DNA from: Fasciolopsis buskii
Lineage: Eukaryota > Platyhelminthes > Trematoda > Plagiorchiida > Fasciolidae
Assembly (NCBI GenBank): GCA_008360955.1
Contig: LUCM01004871.1
Coordinates: 193,352 to 257,351 of the forward strand
DNA length: 64,000 nt
Reading direction: 5' to 3'
Shown: positions 1 through 12,700 of the stretch, piece by piece
Position numbering within the stretch: position 1 is the first letter of the stretch
Layout of the letters: each line of letters opens with the position of its first letter
Made by a program: the position numbers and the translations under genes
Notes under the pieces: model-generated
The model's database searches: none
Told to the model about the DNA's origin: nothing
What the model saw: only the letters and a program-made list of their open reading frames with translations

Positions 1-1570
1 CACTACTCAATCCATCTCCTGACGATCACAATACCATTCACGAATTGCTCTCATGCTACAAGTATAACGTGTGCGATAAGTTTGAAGTCCACACACTGAC
101 TCGCGTACGCACTCACGCGAGTCGAATGTTCGATTATCAATTTGTGTAAATGTATTTCTACCCTCCAATAATACATAATTCTCCTGCACTTCATCCCAAA
201 TAGCAATGTATCGAATCTCGCAATCTATTTGCTAGTTCGTTTCACCGCACGAAAACGCACACATTCGCGTCACTACAACTCTGTGTCCAACTATGAACAT
301 TAGTTTATGGCCCACAAGTCACACTTGTCCTTTCTATATGTTTTTCACACATTCCTGAATTGCACGCTGCGTCCAGCTTACTACTCTAATCCCCCATCTC
401 GTCATCAAATTACATTTCGACTAGTGCCAATGTACATAGTGACATAAGCATGTTTGTCTCACCAGACATTAACCTCTCCTGTGTGGCGTACGCATATACG
501 TGGGAACTTTGTGCTAGTTATAATTTGAAAATTTTAACTCCTCCTCCATTCCACTAAACATCTCTCCTCACTCTATCCGAAATGACTAATTACAATGCTC
601 ACATCTCAGTCCGTCTCATCAATTTAACTCAACCGCGTCTTCTAATCCTGAGATTGACTGTCTGTGCTCACTGTAACATCCTGGATCTCTATATTTTAAT
701 CAAAAATACATTTGTGTGTCTTTCTCTACAATACTCAACAAACAACTTACCGACGCTCTGTCTCGGTACTTATCCTCTGTTGCGTCGTCATTCGGGTCAA
801 AGCTATGTATCTTGTAACTACAATTGCCAAATTGTATCACTATAAGCAATGTTGTGCGACCACACAACATACGCGTCGCCATAGTGATTGACAGAGCGTT
901 TTATGGTTTTTGTGTAATAATTCTGAAAAAGTACTCCTCCCATTCCCAAACTCATAGGCGTCCTCACTCAATCCAAATACTAATTACACATCTCCATCTA
1001 TTCTTCTAATTCACATTTGCTAGGCCGCACTTACCATACAACTTTCGCTTCATAATCAGAATATCTCACGAGACAATTCTAGTCAATAATGCACACTTAG
1101 TCCTTTCTTGCTTACTAAATTCAAACGCAACAACGATGCCAATATGCGCTACGCTTGTCACACTCTAATCCCATTCTCGTCACACATACAATACGAATTG
1201 CAATGTTACAAGTATAAGTCATGTTTTGCACCACACATTGTTTCTACGGGCGTATCGCTACGTGATTGAGTGTGGTGATGTTAGTAATTTTGCATCAATT
1301 ACTCCTCCCATTCCAAATACATTCACTCACTCATCCACTATACCCCAATAATGCAACATATTCTCCATCTCATATGCTCTATCCACATTTCACGCTCACC
1401 GAGAGCGACATGTCGCTCAACTACAACTCATACTCACATTTGATCTCAACTAGTTTCTACACTCTGTCCTTCTTCTCTACAATTCCTCCCATTCCAAATA
1501 CATTCTCCTCACTCATCCAAATACTAATTACAATCTCCATCTATTCTCATCACATTCTCACCGCCTAACC
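1..1570. repeat. Degenerate tandem array, period about 385 bases
   Basis: Three landmarks recur in the same order. A 'ctctaatccc...ctcgtca' landmark is seen near 4, 381 and 1161 (one unit skipped). An 'atg(t)tacaagtataa' landmark is near 53, 430, 835 and 1203. A 'ctcctcccattcc' landmark is near 163, 540, 933 and 1301. Spacings are about 370 to 400, so roughly four diverged units are present. An extra copy of the third landmark near 1487 is followed by 'aaatactaattacaat', suggesting a partial unit at the right end. The left end is cut by the window. The plus strand is strongly C/T/A-biased. The short open frames here are not convincing genes. The array could be a satellite or part of a larger repeat; the sequence alone does not tell which. 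Confidence 0.6.
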
Positions 1571-4264
1571 AACATTCGCTCACTACAACTTTTTTCCATT
1601 TTTTCTGTTGATTTCAACGCTTTGCCTTCCTCTGTCTTTTCTTTTGTTATTTTTGCCTCTTGCCCATCCAAATCCCGCCAGTTCATGTCCTTCTCTTTAT
1701 CTTCCCTTCTCAAATTTTTCTGCCAGGGCATTTTTTCCTAATGAATTCTTAGACATGGTTGCCCACACGTGACACATTATTTTCCATTTTGTACGGTTTA
1801 CCTTCTCTCTTTACGTAGCATTTCCACAGCTTTACGCGTGACCTCCTAACTCATTTGGCCATCAGCCCAGTTTTATGACTTTTCACTGTCGGATCACTTT
1901 CGTATTATTCATACTTCTAACCAAGCTTCTTAAATACTTATCTTTCTTTCTTTTTCAGTGTCACTTGGTTTTTCGCATTGTTTTTTAATTTTGTTTCACC
2001 GAGAAATGTTTGTCAGTGAAAGAAGAAAAATACAGTTGATGCACAACCTCGATTGAATTGAGGATCTTACTACTCGGAATTTGGTAGGTGAGACGAAATT
2101 TCGACAACGCGAATTCTGTTGGACACGGCAGTGTGTTAGAGGCACAACCCGTCTAAAATTCCGTAATTTTTACTTCGATTATTAGGTTTCTGTATGAACT
2201 CCTGATGTTGTCTTGGTGGGGCACTCTTCGTCTGAAATTTCCGTATTGTTGATGCATTTGGAAAGTATCCACTTGCTAAGACTGTGTAGGGTGAATGGCC
2301 CCAGGACACTGCGACATATTGAAAATTCGACGAAGGTGATCGTTTGTTTTAGTACTCCGTTGGCAACATTCGATGCCGTCTGCGGCGGGTCATTCAGGGT
2401 TTGCGTACGGCACATTTCTCATCGCCAGTTACAAATCGATTCCACAAGGACTGGGGTTTGCGCACTTGTCCCTTCAAAAGGACATCTTTCAACTCACCAA
2501 AAATTGTAACCGTGTATCTGGTTCGTTGAAGTGGACATCACTGGCGTGGCAGCGGACTAACCATCGCCGAAATTGATGATTTTGTTGTACACTTTCACAT
2601 GGCTCGCGAGTTCTTCTTTTTCCTGCGGAACCATATTTATTTTAGTTTGGAGTCTTGAGCCGAAGTTCAGTAGTGGATTCATCTAGTTAGTTTGTGGCAG
2701 GTTGGTCTGAAACTGTGGTGTAAGAATGTAAACTCGTGGCATTCGATCCCCAACTTTCTAAAGTTCTGTCAGCCAATTACATTTTCTCTTTAAATGTATG
2801 TAAACCTTGCACGGTGTTTTGCTTAGTAATATAAGATGACTGGACTCGATTTCCACGCTGGTTTTAACCAGAACTAGAGCTAAGGCTGAGAGTCAACGAG
2901 TCAGGTACCCTACCATTAACAGAGACCTCCAAATGACTCTCAGGGGTACAGAGCACAACCTTACTCGTGTACGCCGTTCAATTTCTAAAAAAATAAACTC
3001 ACGAGCACAAACAAGTCCATACGCAAGCAAACACGCACACTCTCAAATTCCATGGAATGCGATTCAAGCAACTGTTTGCACCGCATATTGCCTGCACATT
3101 CCCGTAGCGACTAGATTCACTCGTGCATCTACACCTTGGCCTCACTTTAGATATCGATCCACGTCTATGGCTTAGAAATCTTTACTATTGATCTGATAAA
3201 AAGGGCAAGGCTGTGTATATGTGGCGTGTTGCCTTGACCGAATGCAATCCTATCATTGTCGATTGGTGAATACAGTCGTACGATAATACTAGTAGCGATA
3301 CAGCAAAGAAATAAGCGATTCGAAACGCCATGTCCAAAATGTTCAAAGATCATATACTTACACTAATTCACCTTTCGTAGACCAAGAGTGAACTGTTTGC
3401 GAATAACGGTCTACTCGCTCTCTCGATGGCGATAGTGGGCGTACTGATGTGAAAAATGGCAAAATACTACGTGGACTTTACAAAAACATTAAAATGAACA
3501 TCGTTCAGATTTATAGGTTCAGAGTGAAATTTTTTTCTCATGCGCCGAGAATGATATCAGTTATGGGGACAACCGCACACGACCGACAAGTCTAAACAGT
3601 GGAAGGGAAATGTTATTTTTGACAAAACACAATTGTAGCGAAAGACAATGTTCATGCATACAAAACTGAAAATGTCCTCAGTTTAATATGACGACAATGA
3701 TCGATAAACTCATATTTTTCCTCCAGTATTTTGACTCAGTAAGTCTTTCATTTCATGATAATCATAGACTTGGCTAGAAATCCTATTTCTTGAGTGTCCT
3801 TATTTGGTTAACTTCCCTGGTATTAGTGTTTGTGCATGTTGACAGTGTTTACTGTCATAGTATTGCTTCAGTTGTTGTTGCTGCTACTATAGGCCACGGT
3901 TGTGGGACTTACATTCGTGTCATTCTATTTGAGTTGGATTTTTTGACCGGCCCATTTACAATTTGGTACTTGCCTGTTGGGCTGTTTATTTCCAAAGTTC
4001 TGCCTGACTGGCGATTTTTTTCCAACGAAACTCTAACCAATCTCTCTGGTAGCAAATTACATTGTCATTGACGGATTGAAATTAGTCGGGCCAGATCTTT
4101 TGAACGGGGCATTTCGACTATTTTTTAATCAATCTCATGATTATTATCGCAGTCCAAATGAGTGTGCTCCCTAAAATAATTCGTCCCCTATCCTTATTTG
4201 TCACACTGGGTTGCGTAACAAGATTGTTTTTGGTAGTAGGAGATAAAATGATTTCAGGAAATAA
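1571..4264. other. No gene recognised
   Basis: This stretch begins with T-rich DNA (about 1590-2000) that includes a good-looking plus-strand splice-acceptor-like tract ending near 1959. No open frame has recognisable domains, and I see no repeat shared with the rest of the window. Confidence 0.5.
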
Positions 4265-4380
4265 TTTAGCATGTGACATCATCGTTCAACTCACCATAAA
4301 GAAACCATGTAAACACTGTGCAGCTGTTTCATCCTTGTTTGGAATCATCAGCAGTGCATATCCACCGCAGCCCAACTGGG
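4247..4380 (-). mobile_element. HH-SINE copy 1a, 5'-truncated
   Basis: This is the 3' part of the hammerhead-bearing tRNA-derived repeat found at five places in the window. Read on the minus strand it runs from the end of the tRNA-like part (near 4380) through the ribozyme (4357-4313) to a tail ending in an 'aaattatttc' block. The same tail block is present in copy 1b and in the copies at 9.4 and 13.8 kb. The tRNA-like A and B boxes are missing, so the copy is truncated at its 5' end. It lies head to head with copy 1b only about 10 bases away. Confidence 0.7.
4313..4357 (-). ncRNA. Hammerhead ribozyme-like motif in HH-SINE 1a
   Basis: On the minus strand, stem I is formed by GCACTG (4357-4352) with CAGTGT (4318-4313). 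The core CTGATGA is at 4351-4345. Stem II pairs TTCC with GGAT across a six-base loop (three to four pairs). GAAA is at 4330-4327. A near-palindromic short stem III (ACAG/CTGC) follows, and the cleavage-site base is A. CUGANGA, GAAA and three helices closing on one junction define the hammerhead family. The one defect is the last base of stem III, C instead of U, which breaks the A15.1-U16.1 pair. Family membership is secure; activity is doubtful. Confidence 0.75.
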
Positions 4381-4387
4381 TTAGGTG

Positions 4388-4615
4388 CAACATTATCATG
4401 TGGTGAAATTCAACAAGCCGTTTAAAGCCTGCCCGGTACTGAAATGGCTAAGGCGTTCGACTCAAAATCGTTCGTCCCGGATTCGCGTCCCAGTTCGGGC
4501 TTGATTGATATGCATTGTTGATGATTCCTAACAAGGATGAAACAGCTGTACAGTACTTCCATTGTTCCTTAATGGCCATTTGAGCGATAATGTCATACGG
4601 TGAATTATTTCACGA
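4388..4615 (+). mobile_element. HH-SINE copy 1b with tRNA-like promoter
   Basis: This plus-strand copy of the family has an A-box-like TGGCTAAGGCG (4445-4455), a B-box-like 'ggattcgcgtccc' (4479-4491), the ribozyme (4512-4556) and a tail ending near 4615. The layout tRNA-like promoter, ribozyme, tail matches what is known of the Sm-alpha repeats of schistosomes, but the sequence is its own. The leader present in the 9.4 and 13.8 kb copies is almost absent here. Divergence from those copies is clear, so this is an old insertion. Confidence 0.75.
4512..4556 (+). ncRNA. Hammerhead ribozyme-like motif in HH-SINE 1b
   Basis: Stem I is GCATTG (4512-4517) with CAGTAC (4551-4556). The core reads TTGATGA (4518-4524), so the C that pairs with G8 has become T. 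Stem II TTCC/GGAT has loop TAACAA, GAAA is at 4539-4542, stem III is the perfect palindrome ACAGCTGT, and the cleavage-site base is A at 4550. Only the first core base is altered, so activity should be reduced or lost while the fold is kept. Confidence 0.75.
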
Positions 4616-4806
4616 AAAGTTTGTTAGTGTTGTCACCAAATTTTTACCATTAAGGTCTTTCTACGCACAATTTTAGCTGAAATCATCCCATTCAAATTCT
4701 TTTATTGTCATATGATTTTTCTCGCTCCTGTGTGTACGTCTATGATCGAGTTCGATGCCAACTACTTGTTTTTCTGATACGTCATTTTCGATCCGTTTGA
4801 TATTGT

Positions 4807-4953
4807 TGTGTCATTCTTGTTGCTATTGCTGCTGTTATTGTTGTTGTTATCGCGCTACATTTGCTTTTATTTCGGTCATCATCGTCATTGTCGTTTTTGT
4901 TCAATATTAACTGCTTTCTTTTCCACCCCATGTATGCTCGTGTTTCTCTCAGT

Positions 4954-4984
<31 letters not shown>

Positions 4985-4990
4985 CGCGCG
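4807..4990. repeat. Trinucleotide tract then (GT)n microsatellite
   Basis: An interrupted TTG/TGC tract (about 4807-4852) is followed, after unique sequence, by a GTGC/GT repeat at 4952-4990. Confidence 0.9.
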
Positions 4991-5621
4991 TAGTGGCACG
5001 TCTCCACATATCCACACACTGTTTTTTAAAGCCGCATCTTCGAACGGCGGAATCGAGGCCGATAACCCAATCGTTTGTTCTTGATTTTAACCAACACATC
5101 AGATCGATGCATCAAACCGTAATGACTCTGCTTTATTCTAATTTTCCATTATCTACTTCTATTTTGAAAGGTTGGTTTTCGAAACTGATTGTGTGAACGT
5201 GATCAGGAAATGGGAAATTTCTTCAGACACTCCATATCACATCGAATGGAAAGAAAAAATGAAGCATGTGAGATCTTTACCCGTAGACGCATACGGATCA
5301 GAATAAATAGTCCTTTAATTCTGTCAAGATTTGTTTACTCATACAGGATTCATTTGCTAGGACATTCATCTGAGCTCAGTGTCCAGTGCGTCGTGCGATC
5401 AAGTGTTTGAATATGGTCTACTCACAGTCAGTTATCAAGTATTATTATTAATTATAGAAACCAGTTATCGTTTTATCGCCTTCAAAATGCGTTGTTGCCA
5501 AAGGATAAACCGGGCTTCTTCTATTTCCCTTCTTGATGTGTACATTTGCTTGGAAGCAAGCGCACACGCACACACTCGCATTCATTTTTATTCATGAAGC
5601 CCAAGCCAACACTCAGGCTGT

Positions 5622-5640
5622 TGCGTGTGTGTGTGTGTGT
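5622..5640. repeat. (GT)n microsatellite
   Basis: A short uninterrupted GT run. Confidence 0.85.
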
Positions 5641-6163
5641 ACATGTATTTGTGCTCGTCTGTGGACAGGAAAGGGTAGAATAAAATAAATAACTGTAATC
5701 AGTCTAAACTGTGAATCACAGTTATTTGGTTAAGCTCAGTGATAATTATCAGGCGTAAAATTGCACTTCTGGTTTTCCATGTGCTCATTTATTTGACTCA
5801 TATGTGGAAATTAATGTCTGTCTTCTGAAGTCAAATAAGCAAACACAGGGTCATTTAATTGACACCCTATTGTATCATCATATTCCGTTGGCAGAATAAC
5901 TGTCGTTGGGAGTACGACGAGGCAATCCTGGTATTATCGATTGGTGCACTGAGGCACAAAGTTGAATGAATGGGAAAGTCAGTCAGTAATGTACAATGGA
6001 CTATTTGACTAATGAGCTTGGATGCGTAATGTGCGAGTGGATCTACCAACCCATATTACGCCTGGTTCCTAGTACCGCCTCAAATCAAATGCAGATGAAT
6101 GCGAGTTCGGCAAAAAAATCTGTTAATCCGGGATTAACCACCGAGGAGAGCGAGTGTGTTTGC

Positions 6164-6188
6164 ATGTGTGTGTGTGTGTGTGTGTGTG
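6164..6188. repeat. (GT)n microsatellite
   Basis: About twelve GT units, lying inside a chance open frame. Confidence 0.9.
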
Positions 6189-8014
6189 CGGGAGTTGACT
6201 GTCAACCTTTCTGTGATTGTCAAGTGTCGTCTCGTTGTACAGAGTTGTGCCCACTACCACTTGTACGAATTTTACACTGTAATTATCTCGTAATGTCCTC
6301 AAATTATGCGAATCTCTTCTTACTGCACCTTCATTCGCAGGCTCTGCTTTTGATTATCACTTCCAAAAATCATCCACTAACTGATCCGAAGCAATGAAAT
6401 CTAAACTACGCGATATGCGAACGGACTAGCAGACAAATGCTGCACGAGACGAGGACAAAGAGTGTTCAGGGGGAAACAAGCAAATTTTCCTTTGTACTTG
6501 TGTCAACGCGTGCACAATGCAAAATGTGATCTAATACATGGCCCATCTTACGCTTGCATCTGGTAGCAACGGCACCGTTTCGAGTGCGTGTGTGTGGGGG
6601 GGGTGTGCGAAAGGACGGAAAATACCGTTGCTAATCAAAATAGTCAAGCAAAAACTTTCGAATACTCGTTCTCTGAAGGTGTATCAACGCATCACCATTA
6701 CTGACGTAACTTGAGAGACAAAACAAGAGGTATCCCAGCTGGCGAATCAGTGGGGACGAGTTCTCAATCGCTGATTTGGAGTTTTCTTTGGCACTAAACA
6801 CGAGAACATATTCTGTCAGTAATAATTCATCAAACCAACCGGAACATAATATACCAATTCACGAACTAACTGTCACCAAAAAGATGATTTTTACCCCGTC
6901 GAGAATCTTTAGAAATTTCTATCGCATTATGCTGGATTGTTGAGTGCTTTGCTCGACGTATTGAACTGGGGACGGTATTAAGACGAGAATGGGCAGTTAC
7001 TGGTCAAGCTGGGATTTGGATATTCGTTTACATGTCCATAATCTGTATTCTTCTCTAATGCACGATGATTGCAGTCATAGAATAGGACGACAAATCAGCT
7101 CGAGATATTTCATCGTGGTAAAATTCCAAATTTTTCACGATTTTTGGGATACAGATAACCATATCCCGATGAACATTCGTATGAAATTCTAGGATAAACC
7201 CCCTTTCTTTCTGGTAAAATATAGGATTCCGGAACAAGCACAATGTTTCATCATCTACAATCAGTTAGGGAATAATGACTTGAACCGCAATACTTTCCAC
7301 TACCTTCATGGATAATGTAGCTAAAAAACTAGCATTACGCTAATTTTACTGACGCGCATTAGAGCGCCCTATGATCGGACTTCTCCCTTAGACATTCATG
7401 GATCCTGAGCCACCAGGATGAATTATGCAGAGACTAACAATTTTGCAAAAAGCCTACCTTCGAAGCTTTGTACCTTCGTGGCAAAATTACATACTCTGCT
7501 TCAGGTGGTTTGTACAAACTAAATACCAGGTCTATGACTACATTCTTGGGTGCGAATGAGCACTGTAGACACACAAATCCACATACATATGTACGAGAAA
7601 GTATCCAGATCGATGTCACTGTCCTACAGCTGGTGGACATTGTGAGTAACCGACATTCTAACTGATTTGACTCCAATATGAATACTGTACTCATCCAGTA
7701 TAGTGTTTGTGACTTGTGTTCACGTTTACCCTAATACCTGTCCAGTGCGCGCACATTCTAGCTCACAATTCTCTCTAAAGCATGAGCGCAGTTTCTCTTC
7801 TGCCTTAGCGGGAGAATGAGCTCTGTGTTATTTCCCCTAACTGGGTTGCCTCAAGCTTTGCGCATGCAAAATCCCAGATAACCGACATTTGTCATGTTGC
7901 CTACATCTCGATATCGTCAAGTTTTTAAACTGGGGCAGGCCTTACTTCGCCAGTTTTAGCCACGATTTGATTAGATCAAAACAGATAAGCCATATGATTG
8001 ACAAGACGACGATT

Positions 8015-8092
8015 CACACACATACACACACACACACAGGCACACACACTGGTCGGCAAGCGATCAACCGAAGACACACACACACACGCATA
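8015..8092. repeat. (CA)n microsatellite cluster
   Basis: Three CA runs are separated by short unique stretches; the opposite strand gives spurious CV-rich frames. Confidence 0.9.
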
Positions 8093-8208
8093 CATTCGCA
8101 CAATTACTACACCAAATTTGCTCAGGCTGCAGTTACGTCCAGAAGATGGATTACGCGGTACTATTTTGACCATTGTACATGCGTGATTTCTTATTTCTCT
8201 TTCGTTCT

Positions 8209-8262
8209 CTCACACACACACTCTCTCTATCTGTCTGTCTGTCTATCTATCTGTGTATGTGC
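8209..8262. repeat. Compound CA / CT / (TCTG)n(TCTA)n repeat
   Basis: A short CA run passes into CT and then into TCTG and TCTA tetranucleotide units. Confidence 0.85.
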
Positions 8263-9443
8263 GAGCGTGTGCGGATCCCGGTTCATTCTGAACTTAGCTC
8301 ACAAACACTGTGATCATTTTTTTCCATTTAAGAGTCCCTACCGGGCTACAAATGGCCCTTTTTGACCCCTGTGACAATGTCAAATCCTCCAAACGTCGAC
8401 CAGATTGGTCAAGTGTCTTCTAATGAGAAGTGCTTGTCATTTCAGTCATTACTATTATGATTACCAGCCGACTGAATGAACCCGTCCCCAGTAAAACGAC
8501 ACTATTTTTATTCGGCTTACTTCCAACGTCAACATGTACCAGTATCAGACTGTCGCAAAATCAAACATCAATTCTAATTTTCCATGAAGCTACTATCATT
8601 GGTAGGAGAAGTAAAACTTATTTGGGTACACGATGTTGGAATTAGTGGCAACTTCTCGCTTTTTCTTCTGGTGGATGGGTGGCGGTGGAACAGAAAAAAC
8701 CGCGGTCACAAGTGGTGGTGCTGGTCTTAACCAGATCGTCAATTACGTGGAGTCAGTCAGTTAGAAATGGAACGCTTAATTTCGGTTTGATCGCACTAGC
8801 CTAGACGGAAACTCAGCATCTGAAGTGGCTCTTCCATGATTTAAATGTATAAATGAACCATTCAATCTAACGTGCGCGCTTCTCATGCCAACGTGAAGTT
8901 GGACCAACAAAGAGGATTGAATGAAATCGCCTGTTTCATGCGATCTATCAGTGGGTGCAAAAATAGATGTATATCACACGATGGCCATATAGCGGTTGTA
9001 GAATGAGCAAAATGAGACTAAAGCACAAGATCGCAATGTCGGTTGCTGTACCATCGCAAAAGCGATTGAAATGCTTCTGTCGATCACCAAAAACGTCGCT
9101 GGAGATTTCCTTCTATCAAGAAGTACATGGACTAATCGGTCCAACTCATTTTCCTTTGCTATCCTCTTTGTCATTCACATTTCTTTATCGATCTTTTCGA
9201 AAGCGATTTCCCGCAAATGTCGAAAATCAGGGATTTCATGTAAATAGTACGAAATAACTTTGCACACAATTGAAATTTCATTAATAATTGGATTTGAGAC
9301 TAAATAACAAATAGCATACAGCAGATGAGCGAACATAAGGTCGTTTAAATCGGTTTTTTCCATTAATTCCCAATCTGATGGACGATCATCATGAGCTTGG
9401 AGGTGCTAAATGGTCCTAGTGATTCTAATATTTTTAAAGTAAG

Positions 9444-9797
9444 TTTTCTTGAAATAACTCACCATGTGACATCATCGCTCACCTAAGCATTAAGAAACCA
9501 CGAAAGCACTGCACAGCTGTTTCATCCTTGTTAGAGAATCATCAGCAATGAATATCTGCTGCACTCGAGCTGGGACGCGAACCCGAACAAGGACGAACAA
9601 TTTTAAGTCGATCGCCTTAGCCATTACAATACCGAGCTGGCTCCTAACGGTTTGTTGAACTTAAATACATGATGTTACGTCTATGCACCATTGATTAGCA
9701 TGACCACGAGCCGCTAGCGCACAGCAATCGACCCCCTACTGATAGATGACTTCTGAGCGGGTAGCCTAAGTACGACGAAGCCCTTGGATATGACCTG
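9444..9797 (-). mobile_element. HH-SINE copy 2, full length with leader
   Basis: On the minus strand the element reads as four parts. First is a leader of about 130 bases (9797 to about 9665). Then comes a tRNA-like part with A box TGGCTAAGGCG (RC of 9620-9630) and B-box-like 'ggttcgcgtccc', then the ribozyme (9550-9506), then a tail ending in 'gagttatttcaagaaaac'. It agrees with copy 3 at about 96% by eye over about 330 bases, including the leader. RNA polymerase III transcription from the internal boxes is inferred from the tRNA resemblance. No open frame is expected, and mobility would depend on another element's enzymes. Confidence 0.8.
9506..9550 (-). ncRNA. Hammerhead ribozyme-like motif, cleavage base G
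   Basis: Stem I is CATTG/CAGTG with a mismatch beyond it. The core CTGATGA (9545-9539) and GAAA (9523-9520) are intact. Stem II is shortened by an altered loop (TTC/GGA with loop TCTAACAA). Stem III is the palindrome ACAGCTGT. The base at the cleavage position is G (minus strand, 9512), whereas hammerheads need A, C or U there. The fold is kept but self-cleavage is not expected. Confidence 0.75.
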
Positions 9798-12700
9798 CAG
9801 AACGCAGTATATTTTACTGCATTAGTGGCTTGCCCAAATGACCACCTCGAAGTAGTTTCTTTATTTTGACTGACCCCAGAATAAGTGTGATGTGAATTGA
9901 TCGGGTTGGAATTTACAGGGATGTTTGTCTATCAAGAATGAGCTTGGAAGCTTTTGATGAACAAAAAAGTCATCCAGGTTTTCGCATGCAGAAATTTGAT
10001 ATCCTTGGTTGACGTCATTTTAAAAAAATGAATAATGATATTACTAATGACGGTGTTCGTAAAAACAACAATTATTATTATTACCATTATATCTACCAAA
10101 TCACAAAAAATTTTGTCGGTTTGGGCAAAATTTTCCCGGACACATCAACTTGAGCATTGACATTTATGGTGTCCAGTAACGTAGAATCAACATAAAGCAA
10201 AATAGTTTGCACTGATCGAGTGGAAGTCTAGCGAATTTTTTGCACGTCATCAGAATAAGGAAATTTTTTATCCACTTATTGGATCGCTGCAGACATACCG
10301 AATCATGGAAGACACTTGGGCACATATATTGGTAATCAGATTGTATTGTTTATCCGAGTTTTCCGTCTCTTTATCTCAGTTCTTCCAATCCGCGTAGGGG
10401 TAGGACGTGAGACAAGTTATTTTGAAATCTACAACAGGCGATATTGTATTCAGAATCTTTAGTCACAGAACATGCAAAGTACTGTATTCGTATACGACAA
10501 AGTGTGATGCAACAGCTTAGAGCTATAATTAGGGTCAAATTAGGCAGGGTACCCGGGACAAAGCATTCGAATAGACCATTGACCACGGAACCCTGTTTGT
10601 TTGCGTATTTTGTGTGTGTGGGTGAGCATGCCCCGATGTATGCTTACCGGATCGATCCTCATTCAGGTACCAATGCTAAACCCAATAGGTGGTCTAATTT
10701 GATAACTGTTTACACTTGTAATATATGAGTAGTTAGTTTGTATTCGCAACCTAGGCTAACGTTTCTTTCATTTAACTCGTCTGATAGGTTTTTATTCTGG
10801 TATTTCATTCCAGAACTACCAATAATTGCGTGTTTTAGGCATGCACGCACGTTTACTCACAGACGCACATACTTATACAACTAAAAATCTAAGTGTACAC
10901 ACAAGGACATTTGATAAAACAACCGCCATTTCTCGTTTGGATGAATGGAACTGAGGGGATAATTGCATCCCTCACGTTCCATCGAGTTGGTTGGATAGCA
11001 TTTATTGGACGGATAAATCATAAAACAAACACCGTATCTGCTCCACAGCTGACCACAGAGGAGTTCAGTCACGTGTAGCTTGTAGTCATGTGGTCGAAGG
11101 AAGCTACTGGAGAAGTTATTAATTACCGCTGGGCAAAAATTCGACTGGGCGAACTGTAAAATTTGTTTTTGGGTTCTGATTAATACCTGTTACAGAGCTC
11201 ATGTCCGGTGAATGATGAGTTGCAATATGCTATGTATATGCCGATAGGTAATTGCATTCGTTTTACACCCATTGATGTAATTTACACAATTTACTGATTG
11301 CTACGAGGAAGAGTAAAGTAGCGGGTCGAATCCACACGTTTACATGGGAACATTCTATTTAGTTTGCCCTAGATATTTTGGTCTTAGGTGGACGCGACAT
11401 TGTATTACGTGCCGCAAAACTTTATTCGGAAACAGTGGTAGATGGGATAATTCCCTAAAACATTCCCAAATCCCAGTATCTGTGTATAAGATAACATTTG
11501 CAGTCTTTTAATCTGCGGTTCATTTGTCATCCCATACTAGGTTTCAGACCAGCCGAAAGCCCCCGGGGACGCTAAAAGCGAGGACACGGTTCATCCAAAT
11601 AAACCTCTGATCATGTATTCTAATCTCTGATGTGCCAGGTCTTTTACTGAGTTTCATTAATGCAATAAAATATTCCACTAACAAATCGGTCGTTTACTGA
11701 TCTTTATTTCGGCTCTCTTCATATCGGACGTTTCAAGCAAATGGATTCTCCATATCTGTGATTCTCAAAAAGATACTGAGAAGAAGGAGACAACCACATG
11801 TTACTTTTACTGCTATTCATATTTATATTTGTATATCTACAATCAACCAATGTTTATGGAAGCTATCCGCATCCACGAGTTGGCGGATGCATGGGAACGT
11901 AATGAACTGTGGTAAGATCCGAATCAAGAATAGTCAATTTCGAGTGTCGTGACAATGATTTGTCAATCACCGCGGATGTTCAGCACATTAGGTCGACAGA
12001 CCAACCTTGTGAGCCTTAAATTTTTGTCCTTACTTGTCCCGGAAGGTGGGTGAAACAAAGAAGAGCGCAGACCGATTTCGACGTATTTAGTTGTTCCACA
12101 TGTATCCAGGCAATCAAATGAGGCTACGCTTCAAGTTGTTTTCAATTTTAGTCCAAAACAATGCGAAATTCTGTGGAAGAATGTGTCATTTTCACGTGAC
12201 CAATCAAGCGCATGCTTTATTGTGATCACCGAGATGAGAACTGGATAACCGAAAAACCTCTCAGTTCTATCTTTTCCGTGTGTCCGTGTGTGATGCTTCA
12301 CTATGGGAACACCTATCAGAATAGGAGCACAAAAATTAAAATGAATGGCAGTTGTAAATTATTCTGAGGAAATTCCAAACCAAATTGGAAGGCAGTGTAA
12401 AGTCAATCAGTTAGTCAGATTGCTTCGCTTGAAATAGACGCACAGGAAGCCAGTTCATTAATTGGGTAGTTAAGAAATAACCACTGATAGGTAGACGAAA
12501 TGTGTTTGTGATTCTTCTTATGATGCATGAGCACAACAACGCGTAACCTCCAAATCTCGCAATCAAACTCAACAGAGTAAACCAGCCAGCAATCATCGAT
12601 TGCCTTCATCGTCTGACAATTGTGACACCAATTATCCGGCTAACTTCGTAACAATATATGCCACAAGAAAATAATCCTTAAATTAGAATCCAATGTGAAT

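Larger units (their letters stand above)
4616..9443. other. Non-coding stretch with many simple repeats
   Basis: No gene is recognised. The stretch holds GT/CA and tetranucleotide microsatellites, a G-run near 6597 and scattered short open frames. The longer of these (for example near 5996-6397 and 7889-8365) run through CA/GT repeats and have no domain signature. Confidence 0.5.

Noticed and set aside
7889..8365. 158-codon frame on the plus strand
   Set aside because: It runs through CA and CT microsatellites, and its product is His/Thr/Ser low complexity.
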